64,000 nucleotides of DNA, taken from the NCBI GenBank assembly GCA_963921795.1, contig OY997641.1, forward strand, positions 58,877,591 to 58,941,590. The letters run 5' to 3'. Positions within the stretch are counted from its first letter, which is position 1; every line of letters begins with the position of its first letter. A program made the translations under genes and the position numbers. Below the pieces are notes generated by a model. That model was given only the letters and a program-made list of their open reading frames with translations. It made no database searches and was not told the DNA's origin. The DNA is from Nannobrachium achirus. Lineage: Eukaryota; Chordata; Actinopteri; Myctophiformes; Myctophidae. This document shows, piece after piece, positions 8,941-18,278 of this stretch.

Positions 8941-10381
8941 CAAGAAACCATAGAAACCTGTGTAAAAAACTGACAAAAGTCTTCGTCTTTTTTTTTTTTC
9001 AGACATCTGCGAGGCGCTGTGAGCATGTAGATCTGCTATTTTCACAATATAACCGTGTTATCCAAAATGTAATGCCTATTTTCCATGAGGACTCCCATCT
9101 TTGCCATACCCTAGCTTTTGCTGAACTGACGCCACTGCAGTTTCCTGCACCCTTCCAGCATGTGCTACAGTAAATGGTAAATGGTGCATTTATATTGCGC
9201 CTTTATCCAAGGCGCTTTACGTAGATTGTGCATTGCATTCACCCATTCACACACCGATGGCAGGGGAAACCTAGCCTAGCTGAGCTAGACATCCCAGCCA
9301 TGTTAAAACAAGGAGGGGATAGATACTGCAGTTAGTTAGCTAGATGCATTAGTATCTAGGCTGGCTCCAGGCTAGGGGAAACCATGCAAGGCACCAACCT
9401 GCTCACCGGGAGCAACTACGGGTTCAAAGTCTTGCTCAAGGACTCTTCGACACTTAACTCTGGGGGAGCCCGGGATCGAACTGGGAACCCTTCAGGAACC
9501 CCCCGTGTTCTAATGACGGGTTCTCTACCCCTGAGTAGTTTAATTGACTACATACAAATGGCCCATCCATTGTCACACTGTATTTCAAGACAAAGGTCGG
9601 GGAATGTATATCACCTGCCCCCCATATGCATATTGGTATTCAGGTGGAAAGTGCAGTCGTCCTGCATAGAGAATCATCCTCTGTGAACCACCATAATGTA
9701 TAATACATAACCTGTACATATACAGTATAAACTGTCTTTCCTGGTATTATTAGCTGTGTATATTCTATAAATGGGACTGATCGCTACTGGGAGGTGAGTT
9801 GGGACTTGATCGCCCTGGCTGGGTCACCTGAGTGAGGGGTATGTTGTTCTATATTAAATACCAAATTATTTGTGAAAAGGTATTAAACATTGTTTTCAAT
9901 AGACAAAGTAATTGCATAGCAAACAATACAACAGAGGATAATAGGCTACATTTAATTTTCAGTTGATCCAAAAGAAAAACCTTGTCAACCATGATATGGA
10001 CAATTCTGTTATTTGTGTCATGTCGATGAGGTTCAGTAACTTGTTGCCCTAAGCAACTGGGAATTGATCATTTGCCCTTAGTGTGGGGATTTAAGGGGAG
10101 CAAATGCAAATTTCGTGCAAATTTGTCTTAAAGTGCAACACATTTTGCACAGATGTAGCCTAGGGCTTGCTCTAATGATTTAGCTAGGGCGCCCGAGCCG
10201 ACGACCTTCGGGGCCGCCACAGCGGCCAAATCAAGTTGGCCTCCCATTGACTTTCTATACAGGAGGAAAATACCCAGAAAAAAAACTTTTTTCTGGGTAT
10301 TTAAGTAGGATGTGAGGGGTCTGTCATCATGTTGAATCCATTGCAAGCATTTGTTTTGCACAAAAAACATTCCTTGGGCTA
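8941..10381. repeat. Local tandem block, second copy (unit 1 only)
   Basis: This copy keeps the 367 bp missing from the first but lacks 12 bp (TAACTAGTGGTC) near 10320. It carries private substitutions, such as GGCGCTGTGAGC in place of GGCGTTGTGAGC, at sites where the first copy agrees with units 2 and 3. That mosaic could reflect two alleles joined in one assembly path. Confidence 0.85.
9175..9535 (-). mobile_element. SINE-related repeat, fuller copy
   Basis: Tail phrases as at 8087 are followed by GGCACCAACCTGCTCACCGG, TTGCTCAAGGACTCTTCGAC and GGGATCGAACTGGGAACCC. On the minus strand the last reads GGGTTCCCAGTTCGATCCC, a tRNA-like B-box region. Counterparts are about 35155-35520 and 61092-61457. 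Confidence 0.65.
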
Positions 10382-10966
10382 CAAATGGCCCCAGAGAACG
10401 ATGGTTTAGTGATGAAAAGCGATGAGTCATCACTTTTCAGAGTTTTGTGGGTGTTTTCTGGAGCTGTGGTGCCCCCGAAGGTCGCCGACTCGGGCGCCCT
10501 ACCTAAATCATTAGAGCATGCCCTGAGCTACATCTGTGCAAAATTTTGCACTTTTAGACTGATTAGCACGAGAGAAAAAAAACCCTAAGGCCTCCGACTA
10601 ACATGAATGCTCACCCATACATGCATCGTTTTCTGAGGCCATTTCTAGCCCAAGGAATGTTTTTTGTGCAAAACAAATGCCTGCAATGGATTCAGCATCA
10701 TGACAAACCCCAAGTTATACCCCTCAGATCCTACTTAAATACCCAGAAAAAAAAAGGTTTTCTGGGTATTTTCCTCCTGTATAGAAAGTCAATGGGAGGC
10801 CAACTTGATTTGGCCGCTGTGGCGGCCCCGAAGGTCGTTGGCTCGGGCACCCTAGCTAAATCATTAGAGCAAGCTCTGGGCTACATCTGTGCAATTCTTT
10901 GCACTTTAAGACAAATTTGCACGAAATTAGCATTTGCTCCCCTTAAATCCCCACACTACCTTGGCT
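10079..10966. mobile_element. Long foldback element, arms of about 300 bp
   Basis: The left arm (10079-10385) runs from AGTGTGGGGATTTAAGGGGA to the CCTTGGGCTAC region. The right arm (about 10655-10966) is its inverted form and ends CCTTAAATCCCCACACT. Both arms carry the internal pair ACCCAGAAAAA/TTTTTCTGGGT. A central segment (10386-10600) contains a partly related third copy. No open frame of transposase size occurs. Counterparts are about 36063-36959 and 62000-62890. Confidence 0.8.
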
Positions 10967-11427
10967 GTTGAGCTCCCTGTGGAAAACTGATAAACAGTGC
11001 CATCTTGTGGATAGAATTGAGAACGCATTACAATCACACTACTGGTTCAAATAATAGTGTGGACTGGACTGTGGATGATTAGATCCTCTGCTGTGCATAA
11101 CAGGAAATTGAATATGTTTTAATTTTTAACATGCATCTTGTGTTCTTTATATTGTCTTTATAACCTGAAGTTTATTCAAAGCCGCAGTATGTGTTTGTTT
11201 TTTCAGACGGCTGAACATAAAGTCCTGTAAAATTGCATATAGTTTCGAAGAGGCTGAAATTGAATTGGTACCACATAGTTGGAATGACCCAAATGCATAG
11301 TTCTATGCCACCTGAATGGCAGGGATGAGCCATCGGAGTGATTAGCCTCCATCCATTCGTATGGATCTCCTCTTTACATTATTCTAGCATTCATAAATGC
11401 TATTCACTTAGCATGGACACAGAAGTT
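10967..11427. other. Intronic sequence, nothing recognised
   Basis: AT-rich, apparently unique within the unit, with no splice-site pair or conserved coding stretch seen. Confidence 0.55.
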
Positions 11428-11676
11428 GTCTAGACCAGGGACGTGCTGGCCATTGGGAAAAGCGGGACAACTCCCGAATGGCCGGTTCATTCCCGGCCAG
11501 TCCAGGCCGGCCATTAGGAAAAAAATAAAATGTCGGCCTTCGTTCCATTTTGGGGGCTGGGCGGCCAACAAAGTAAATCGTCTCTGTCGGGCAGAAACCT
11601 TGTATCTCCAAGTTTCACATTTTTTCGCAAAGCAAAGCCCTGCTTCATCATACAAGGCTGTCGCACAAAAGTAGTG

Positions 11677-11722
11677 AAAACAGCAGATCTACAAGCACAC
11701 AACGCCTCGCACTGCTGTTTTC
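11677..11722. repeat. Palindromic hairpin element H9
   Basis: Left arm AAAACAGCAGATCTACAAGC is present in full; the right arm is shortened to GCACTGCTGTTTTC. The element has A-to-C changes near both outer ends (AACAGC and GCTGTT), so both arms changed together. Confidence 0.75.
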
Positions 11723-11847
11723 GCTAGTTTAAATCATTTTTAAAATGGTTTTGGACATACAAGGTTTCCACCCGACGAAATATAACTCATGTAATTGGCC
11801 CACTGGCTTGTCACTTCTGAATGGCAAATCTTTGAGTAGCAGCAGCA

Positions 11848-11879
11848 GCGCTATAGAGAGAGATCTCTCTCTATAGCGC
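11848..11879. repeat. Perfect 32-bp palindrome
   Basis: The half-site GCGCTATAGAGAGAGA is followed directly by its reverse complement with no spacer. It is unchanged in unit 2 (37841-37872) and unit 3. Confidence 0.9.
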
Positions 11880-11947
11880 ACAATGAGGGCCTCTACAACT
11901 CATTTTCCCGGGCTGAATCAGGGGCCCAGCATGTCCCTGGTCTAGAC

Positions 11948-12413
11948 TAAACTCAAACATCATATAGCATCAAAACAACCTTTTGATATTTTTCAATAAG
12001 CTTCTGAAGACAAAAACCTTTATCAAAAGCACATTTTGTATATAAAACAAATTGTGACTGTGACTGTATATCCCTTGGGCACATTGGTTCCTGTGTGTTG
12101 TTTTGTTACAGTTATTTATAGTGGGAGATTAATGTGTTATGCCATACAATGTTATTGTTATATAATTCATTGTATGTGTTCAATGCCCTGAGGCAAAGGA
12201 ATATCAATGTGGTGAAAGAAATGCAAAATGCCCCCCTTTCCATGCCATACCTGAAGGCAGCATTCAAGAGAATCGTCTTGTCCAAACTCTCCTGAACTTC
12301 AATGCACCATCTTATGTTGAAAGAATTTCCCTCCCTGTGTGGAAATACATGCTGTGTGCCACATCTACAGTATTCACTTGATTATGCTTAGTTTAGTGTG
12401 TTATCGAACACAG
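11948..12413. other. Intronic sequence, nothing recognised
   Basis: No repeat family, exon or RNA gene is recognised in this AT-rich stretch. Confidence 0.5.
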
Positions 12414-12484
12414 AAAATAGCCGACCTCCAAGCTCACAACGCGTCGCCCTGTGACGCGTTGTGAGCTTGGAGGTCTGCTATTTT
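12414..12484. repeat. Palindromic hairpin element H10 with paired arm changes
   Basis: The usual arm GATCTACAAGC reads GACCTCCAAGC here, and the opposite arm reads GCTTGGAGGTC, so the two substitutions are mirrored exactly. The stem continues through ACAACGCGTC and is one of the longest in the unit. Confidence 0.88.
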
Positions 12485-12609
12485 CAATATTTTCACCATA
12501 AGGCCCTTTTAGAAATGTCAGCCCCTGCCTCTCTAACATTCTCTGCACGCCCCTGCCTGAAGGGAACAGTCAAAAGGAAAAGAAGAAGAATATTGTCACG
12601 TGACCTCAC

Positions 12610-12721
12610 CATGAACTCTCCCACTCGGCAGCTGAAGGGCGTGTCCTGAGGCTCGCCCTCCCGCTCTATGATCACACACACCTCCCTCAGTGCACAGCCG
12701 AGCAGCTCCAACTGGGAACAC
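12610..12721 (-). CDS. engase: ENGASE-like exon E5 (unit 1)
   Basis: Thirty-seven codons encode CSQLELLGCALREVCVIIER through FSCRVGEFM, matching the ENGASE segment just before the last exon, where the mammalian protein has FTCRLGEI. The acceptor GGGCAG|G and donor ATG|GTGAGG are good, and phases agree with E4 and E6. One leading G completes an arginine codon split with E4. Confidence 0.85.
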
Positions 12722-13000
12722 CTGCCCACAGCGCCACCCACAGGAGACACACAGATTAGCTTTCTCAGTATCCTCCACTGATTTCAGTCATTGAATTGGA
12801 TTCCATATAGAGATGTTGCTCTCGGAAAGGTGGCAAAGGTTACGTAGCATTTTTGAGAAGCTCCATATCTGTAGATTATATTTTGGTGTGATAACCCTTC
12901 CAGAGACACAGATAAATTGGTGTTATCAGCTGCTAAAGTTGTTGTCCCGTTAACTTTACAATACAGGAAAAACAAAAATGCAATAAAGTAATCTTCTTTA

Positions 13001-13275
13001 AAGGGATACTTTCACCTAAAGGGGTTGAGAGGGGCAGATTACACAGTGACATGAGCTTCTCTGAAAACGGTCTGAAACAGTCTGAAGCTCATGTCACAGT
13101 GTAATATGCCCCTCGCCCCCCAACAACAGCTGACCAGTACAGTAAGTAGTCATACAGTCAGGCTATACAGACAATTAATTTGATTGGCTTATAATTGCGC
13201 ATCCCCACAATGACATCATAAAAATATTAACTTGTTTTTTAAGATGATTCTTAAAGTGACAGTAACCCTTTAGGT
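13001..13275. mobile_element. Palindrome-bearing MITE in the E4-E5 intron
   Basis: It begins near ACTTTCACCTAAAGGGG and ends near AACCCTTTAGGTGA. Inside, AGGGGCAGATTACACAGTGAC and CATGAGCTTC are mirrored by GAAGCTCATG and TCACAGTGTAATATGCCCCT around a loop of about 20 bp. Confidence 0.7.
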
Positions 13276-13885
13276 GAGTAGCATATGAGGGGTCAAACTA
13301 GGGGTTTTTCATGATTCTGAATCCATTGCAAGTATGTGTTTTGCACGAAAAACATTCCTTGGACTAAAATGGCCCCCACTAAACAGTGAAAAGTGATGAC
13401 TCATCACTACTTTTCATCACTAAACCATTGTATTTATGTGTGGTTCCATTGTTGACAGGGTTCAAGGTTCAAGGTGGACTTTAATGTTACATGTTGCGTA
13501 CAGGTACATAAGAGTCAAACTTAATTAGTTTGGCTTCCTTCAGACAATGCAGCAGTATGTATAATAACAATATTAAAAGTAATAAGAATGACAAAGAAAG
13601 ATTTAAGCAAAAGAAAGTGTGCAAAAAACAAGAGCATCATCAAATATACATGTGCATAAAGGTTTGGTATTTTATACACACCAACAGCATTTTGTCTTTA
13701 ACCTAACTGTGTGTAAACAACTTCACAGTGTATTCTATGAGCAACAGGTTAGTATATTCAACTTCACGTTATAGAGCAACAGGTTAGTATATTCAACTTC
13801 ACGTTATATTCTATGTACAGAAGGTGCAGTTCAAGCATAATGGTGTAAGAAAGGGATGGAGGGGGGGGACAGAGGGGGGCCTCAC
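13276..13885. other. Intronic repeat fragments and AT-rich sequence
   Basis: TTGAATCCATTGCAAG and AACATTCCTTGG at 13315-13375 are a fragment of the 10079-10966 family. GTTCAAGGTTCAAGG begins another dispersed-repeat fragment at about 13459. A 40-bp direct repeat starting GAGCAACAGGTTAGTATATT lies at about 13739-13812. No exon is seen. Confidence 0.6.
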
Positions 13886-13985
13886 CTGACAGTCCAGCTG
13901 TCTGGATTCCACTGACCACACCTTTCAGAGAGCTGTTTAACCAAGTGGTGGCTGGTATCCAGAACTCTGGGAGACCTACTGGTGG
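13886..13985 (-). CDS. engase: ENGASE-like exon E4 with a UG-repeat acceptor (unit 1)
   Basis: One hundred bases encode TSRSPRVLDTSHHLVKQLSE and RCGQWNPDSWTV, aligning with the LRVP.RCGRQLSGGW region of mammalian ENGASE as recalled. The phase (2 + 32 codons + 2) fits E3 and E5 only if the acceptor is the CAG at 13986-13988. A nearer CAG would break the phase. The normal pyrimidine tract is replaced by a TG/CGTG repeat of about 60 bases. Confidence 0.82.
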
Positions 13986-14006
13986 CTGCACACACACACG
14001 CACGCA

Positions 14007-14038
<32 letters not shown>

Positions 14039-14048
14039 CACACACACA
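13986..14048 (-). repeat. (TG)n/(CGTG)n microsatellite used as a 3' splice site
   Basis: On the engase strand the intron ends in TG repeats, a CGTG block, more TG and CAG. The mix of TG and CGTG differs between this unit and 39979-40041. In pre-mRNA it would be a UG-rich tract. Confidence 0.85.
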
Positions 14049-15011
14049 GCTATTAGTAAAGTGTACGTGTGATTTGCACAGCAACACAAACTGGATTCCA
14101 GCACATATGCATTCGGTGCTCGACGCATAAAGACCGAACAGTGGAGAGTTTCACCTCCATGCTAAAGGCCCTTTCCCACTGGGCGCGATAAAGACAATGA
14201 TAAAAAAATTGGCTGTTGGCTGGCCCTCTTTCAGATGTTGTCATGTAGATCGGTACACAGTATCTCTGTAGCCATTAAACGAAACGGGTATTTCTTACAT
14301 TGATGCTCCTACATATTATCATGCAAGCACCAGAAAGTTACTTTCCATCCCTCATAAACTGTGTGCACAGTGCACATCCCATAACCCACACACTGCACAT
14401 CATTTCGGAGCTCATATCTTTGAACGGGTAAGGACTAGTAAACTATAGTTACTGACCATGACAGAGGCGCGCCGTCTCAGGCGACCTTGAGTCGCATAAG
14501 CCGACTCAAGTTGTAAACCAGGGGGCAGAATAGTAAATCTTCATTTCCCCGACTTTTGTAAACCCACTGAATGATGACAAAAACGATACAGCGAGTTACA
14601 GCTAAACGTAGACAAACTGTTTCAGGTACATTCTGTTCTGATATTATGGACAAAACGTAAAGACATTTTGGGGGAAATGGTCAAGGTTTATGTTGGCCAC
14701 TTGTCTTGACCCTCTACACTTGACCAGAGTTGGCTCAGTACTTCTTGGACTGCTTTTTTCCTTCTACACTGAATCTCTTAGCCAAAATTTGCAGATCTAC
14801 AAGCTCACAATGGGTCACCTTGGCACATGTTGGCTTGTATATCTGCTATTTTGGGACCCTCAAATAATATGGATGCTGGGGTAAGTGCTTAAATGCAGTG
14901 ACTCTAATGCATTTACAGTATATCTCGTCCCTGACAGCTTGCAATGGTATTTAATATCAGGCTTTGTAAACCGTATACGTGAACTGGGTCATTAATCCTC
15001 CAGGACAGGTG
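14049..15011. other. E3-E4 intron, mostly unique; hairpin H11
   Basis: Most of this stretch shows no recognisable element. A hairpin copy occupies 14785-14852: left arm GCAGATCTACAAGCTCACAA, right arm GGCTTGTATATCTGC, with a divergent centre of about 20 bp. Confidence 0.6.
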
Positions 15012-15405
15012 CCTTCAATGTTTTAAGGCCATGGACCCCTTAGTTGAGAGCGAGAGACGAAGCAGGGACCCCCACAACCTTTTCATAGATTCCATATGGT
15101 TTCATTGTTTGAATATTTTGGATTCATGTAAATTCGTGCTTTCAGATACGTATTTAACCACTTGAACCGTCAAAACATAACTTGACATTTCACTCTGTAT
15201 TTAGTCTGCTCTTTTCCCCCTCTACACCAAACATCTGACATCTGACAACAGCGCGAGGCGTTGTGAGCTTGTAGATCTGCTATTTTTGGCTAAAGTTCTC
15301 CGAATATGGACACTTTGGTTCAAGTGGTTAATATAAAAAAATCACACCCGTGTGAACTGAGCGGTGGTCGTGGAGGCTGCGCAACAGCAAAACAAATATA
15401 TATAT

Positions 15406-15467
<62 letters not shown>

Positions 15468-15706
15468 TCTGGCCTGGCCTGAACAACAGCGCCCCTCCCT
15501 TAACATGTGTGGTCACAAAAGGTACTGTAGGCTACATACAGACACGCATACAGACAGACAGACCCACACACACGGCCACGTATAGGAGCGTTGTGACCAC
15601 CGCTCAAAAAGGAGAAAAGAAGTTTCTATATCACATAAAGATTTGGAGGACCCCTCCAGTAGTAACCCTGAGGACCCCCTATAGGGGTCCCGGACCCCCT
15701 GTTGTG
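15012..15706. mobile_element. Composite hAT-like element ending 9 bp from the E3 donor
   Basis: GGACCCC-rich ends (CATGGACCCCTTAGTTGAGA and GGGTCCCGGACCCCC) enclose a TTAA-flanked element at 15158-15327 (CCACTTGAACC and GGTTCAAGTGG ends). That in turn contains half-hairpin H12 (15251-15288). A (GT)n tract at 15408-15463 lies inside. The right end stops within about 10 bp of the E3 splice donor. The counterpart is 41005-41698. Confidence 0.7.
15408..15463 (+). repeat. (GT)n microsatellite
   Basis: A nearly perfect GT tract following TATATATA; the counterpart is 41400-41456. Frames through it are low-complexity and not genes. Confidence 0.95.
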
Positions 15707-15715
15707 TAAACGTAC

Positions 15716-15858
15716 TGGAGACGTCCTGCACTGCCTTGTGCGTGCAGAGGCTGGCGTCTGTGGTCTTCAGCTCCAGAGACACCGTGATGCCTGGGGACAG
15801 CTTGTAGATGAGAGACACCATGGAGCTGGAAGCCAGCGGCACGTTCAGAGAGAACAGC
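15716..15858 (-). CDS. engase: ENGASE-like exon E3 (unit 1)
   Basis: The exon encodes LFSLNVPLASSSMVSLIYKL and continues SPGITVSLELKTTDASLC, matching the LFSL.YKL.VALELTTGDA.C region of mammalian ENGASE in the domain after the GH85 barrel. The acceptor CCGTCTCAG|G is preceded by a good CT tract, and the donor is TCCA|GTACGT. Phase 1/1 is consistent with E2 and E4. Intron bases from about +10 are transposon sequence. Confidence 0.86.
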
Positions 15859-15896
15859 CTGAGACGGAAACAGAGAGAGGGAGAGAGATTTTGTCG

Positions 15897-16497
15897 TACA
15901 ATTGAGTACCTGAGACGAATAACAGTCTAATGCTGCATTCACACTGAGAGAAGCCAAGCTAATGGTTTGCTTGGTAATTCAATGTATTCTCTATGCAAAC
16001 CAGCTTTAAAAAATTCCAAGCTTTTTTTCCAGCTTGGACATTTTAAAAGCTGGTTTGCATAGAGAATACATTGAATTACCAAGCAAACCATTAGCTTGGC
16101 TTTTCTGTAAGTGAATGAGGCATTAGTCCATATTTTAATTTTCTTTTTAATATAGATATTTTTTGATTTACCAGACTGTAAGCCACAAACTAGTCATTTT
16201 TAATCTGTTAAATTGTTAATGCACTCCCCCCTTATTTTGTTCAATTGTCTGTTTTAATGTTATCTGCTCCCTTTGTCTGCTGAATATCGCTTGTACGGAC
16301 TTATACTGTTGTTCCACAAACTTTTGGAGATATACCATTTTTCTTTTTTTTCTCCACTTTCCATAAGTATTATGTCTTATAATTACTAATATATATGAGT
16401 TAAGTAAAAAGAATCTTCTAGTTTGTGGTTTACGGTCTGGTAAATCAAAAAGATATCAATTTAAATATGGACTTTTTTTCATCTCAGGTACTCAATT
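15897..16497. mobile_element. MITE carrying two inner palindromes
   Basis: The ends ATTGAGTACCTGAGA and TCTCAGGTACTCAAT are inverted repeats. Inside, a palindrome at 15932-16117 has perfect 57-bp arms (AGCCAAGCTAATGGTTTGC onward) around a 37-bp centre. A second inverted pair lies at about 16157-16195 and 16410-16455 (TTTGATTTACCAGAC and GTCTGGTAAATCAAA). This is most simply a short transposon inside another. The counterpart is 41890-42490. Confidence 0.8.
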
Positions 16498-16545
16498 ATG
16501 AAACAAGAATGAAAAGGTCTGAATAAATGTTGGAATGACGTAGTA

Positions 16546-16984
16546 CAGGGGTCAGGGGTCTTCAACGTTTTCAGGCCAAGGACCCCTTAGTTGAGAGAGA
16601 GATGAAGCAGGGACCCCCCACAACCAGTTCATATATTCCATATAGTTTCATCGTTTGACAGCACAATCATCAGTGTATTTTGTGTTTTCAGATATTTAAC
16701 CACTTGAGCCATCATAACCTAATAAATTTGACCTTTCACTCTGTACTTAGTCCGCTCTTTTTCCCCTCTACACCAAAGCTCTTTGCCGAAAATAGCCGAT
16801 CTACAACGCCTTGCACTGCGAGGCGTTGTGAGCTTGTAGATCGGCTATTTTTGGCTACAGGTCTCAGAATATGAACACTAGGGTTCAAGTTGTTAATATA
16901 AAAATTATTGGAAGATTTGGAGGACCCCCTGTAGTAACTCTGAGGACCCCCTAGGTGTCCCGGACCCCCTCTTGAAGACCCCTG
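16546..16984. mobile_element. Composite hAT-like element with 8-bp target duplication
   Basis: The end CAGGGGTCTTC is mirrored by GAAGACCCCTG. The flanks ACGTAGTA (16538-16545) and ATGTAGTA (16985-16992) agree at 7 of 8 bases. Inside is a TTAA-flanked element (16700-16892) with CCACTTGAGCC and GGGTTCAAGTTG ends, carrying hairpin H13 (16789-16852). The nesting is therefore three layers deep. The counterpart is 42539-42977. Confidence 0.82.
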
Positions 16985-17269
16985 ATGTAGTACTTTCCCT
17001 GGACCAAGCAATGAACACTAAACAATTTGTTTGTTTCAGGTTTTTAGCAGCAACGGTTTTGTATTGTATTGTAATCACACCAGCAAAATAATTCAGTGTT
17101 TTAATGGCACCTGTCTTTTTAAACCTGCGATCATGCTGAAGGCTGAATAAACATACCGGTAAACGTACTCTAATCGCTATTATTTGAGTCATGTAAAATG
17201 TCATAACATCCTAGGCAGCCCTAGGCATGCCCAGATTCGGGACGATAGGGTTTGTGTGGATAATTTTAC

Positions 17270-17273
<4 letters not shown>

Positions 17274-17303
<30 letters not shown>
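17274..17303 (-). repeat. (GT)n microsatellite directly at the E2 splice donor
   Basis: On the engase strand exon E2 ends GCCAG and the intron starts with about 15 GT dinucleotides. Many overlapping GT donors are therefore possible, although the first keeps the reading frame. The counterpart is 43267-43296. Confidence 0.9.
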
Positions 17304-17305
<2 letters not shown>

Positions 17306-17488
17306 GGCACATGTTTTGTGGAGGCCTGCAGGCAGGACCCCCTCCAGCAGCAGAGAGCAGCCCCCGTTCCAGGGGTCCTCGGGGCAGCCTCGGCTCCTCA
17401 GCCAGCCCCCTCCCTCCAGAGGGTGGTTGTAGTAGAGCGGCTGCAGCTCCTGGGCACTGAGGTTGAACCAGCTCTGCCCTACCTCCCG
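17304..17488 (-). CDS. engase: ENGASE-like exon E2 (unit 1)
   Basis: The exon encodes 61 full codons starting REVGQSWFNLSAQELQPLYY and continuing through a WNGGCSLLLEG stretch to TCA. NLSAQE and GG.SL.L.G are the phrases that mark this ENGASE region just after the catalytic barrel. It begins in phase 0 after CTTGCAG and leaves AG for the arginine codon shared with E3. The sequence is GC-rich and rich in CTG and GGAGG. Confidence 0.86.
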
Positions 17489-17527
17489 CTGCAAGACACA
17501 CACGAGCAACAACTATAATCGTTAGAG

Positions 17528-17963
17528 CAGGGGTCTTCCACGTTTTCAGGCCGAGGAGGACCCCTTAGTCGAGAGAGAGATGAAGCAGGGACCCCCACAA
17601 CCCATAGATACCATACTGAGGTTTCGTCGTTTGACAGCAAAAGCGTCAGTGTGTTTTGGGTTCGTGTAAATTTGTGTTTCCAGATATTTAACCACTTGAA
17701 CCGTCAATACTTGATAAACCTGATCTTTCACTCTGTACATAGTCTCTTTTTCCCCTCTACACAAAACCTCTTTGCCGAAAATAGCCGATCTACAAGCTCA
17801 CAACGCCTCGCAGTGAGCTTGTAGATCTGCTATTTTTGGCTAAAGTTCCCCGAATAATGGACACTAGGGTTCTAGTGGTTAATAGAGGAAAGGAGGGGAA
17901 AAAAGCTTCTATCACACAAAGATTTGGAGGACCCCCTGTGGTAACTCTGAGGACCCCCTAGTT
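17528..17963. mobile_element. Third composite GGACCCC element, right end truncated
   Basis: The start CAGGGGTCTTCCACG is like the element at 16546. The TTAA-flanked core occupies 17692-17878 and holds hairpin H14 (17778-17836). The right end stops at GGACCCCCTAG without its terminal repeat. It fills most of the E1-E2 intron. The counterpart is 43521-43956. Confidence 0.75.
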
Positions 17964-18041
17964 GTTACACGTCGCTCCAATGAACTGCAGCGGCGGATGA
18001 GGTATCTAGCTTTTTATATCTACCTCCCTCCCTTGCAGTAC

Positions 18042-18153
18042 CTGTCCCCTCCAGTAGAGGGCCTTGCCGAAGCCCTGGCAGAAAGAGGAGATGAAGGGGA
18101 GGGGCGAGGAGGGCCGGTGGACGTACAAGAAGTCAGACAGCAGAGCCCAGAAC
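18042..18153 (-). CDS. engase: ENGASE-like exon E1, first engase exon in the unit (unit 1)
   Basis: Thirty-seven codons encode FWALLSDFLYVHRPSSPLPF and ISSFCQGFGKALYWRGQ. This matches the end of the GH85 catalytic domain, where ENGASE has a .FW.LL.FL.PF.SFC.G.G pattern. The leading G completes a codon of a missing upstream exon. The catalytic Asn and Glu of GH85 lie further upstream and are not in the window. Downstream of this exon (to its right) no further engase exon appears before unit 2. Confidence 0.86.
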
Positions 18154-18278
18154 CTGCAGACAGGATGGGACACAAACACAGTGCACTTGTTACTAGTCTC
18201 ACTTGGCCAGACTGTTGACTCCCGCGATTTGCAAAATGCTCCCGTCATACAGTCTGGGGCGACGGAGGTCTTATAATG

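Larger units (their letters stand above)
11436..11939. mobile_element. hAT-like non-autonomous element with perfect 8-bp target duplication
   Basis: The ends CAGGGACGTGCTGG and CCAGCATGTCCCTG are imperfect inverted repeats. The flanking 8-mer GTCTAGAC occurs at 11428-11435 and 11940-11947, as expected for hAT insertion. Inside are hairpin H9 (11677-11722) and a perfect 32-bp palindrome (11848-11879). Counterparts are 37429-37932 (also 504 bp) and 63366-63850 (485 bp after two small deletions). Confidence 0.88.
7563..12609. other. engase intron between E6 and E5, about 5 kb of nested repeats (unit 1)
   Basis: The intron contains a duplicated SINE-bearing block (7855-10381), a foldback element (10079-10966), a hAT-like element with intact target duplication (11436-11939) and hairpin H10 (12414-12484). 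No exon was found in it. Confidence 0.7.

Noticed and set aside
15364..15709. Cys-Val and Thr-His repeat peptides
   Set aside because: Translation of GT/CA microsatellites; they change with repeat length between units.
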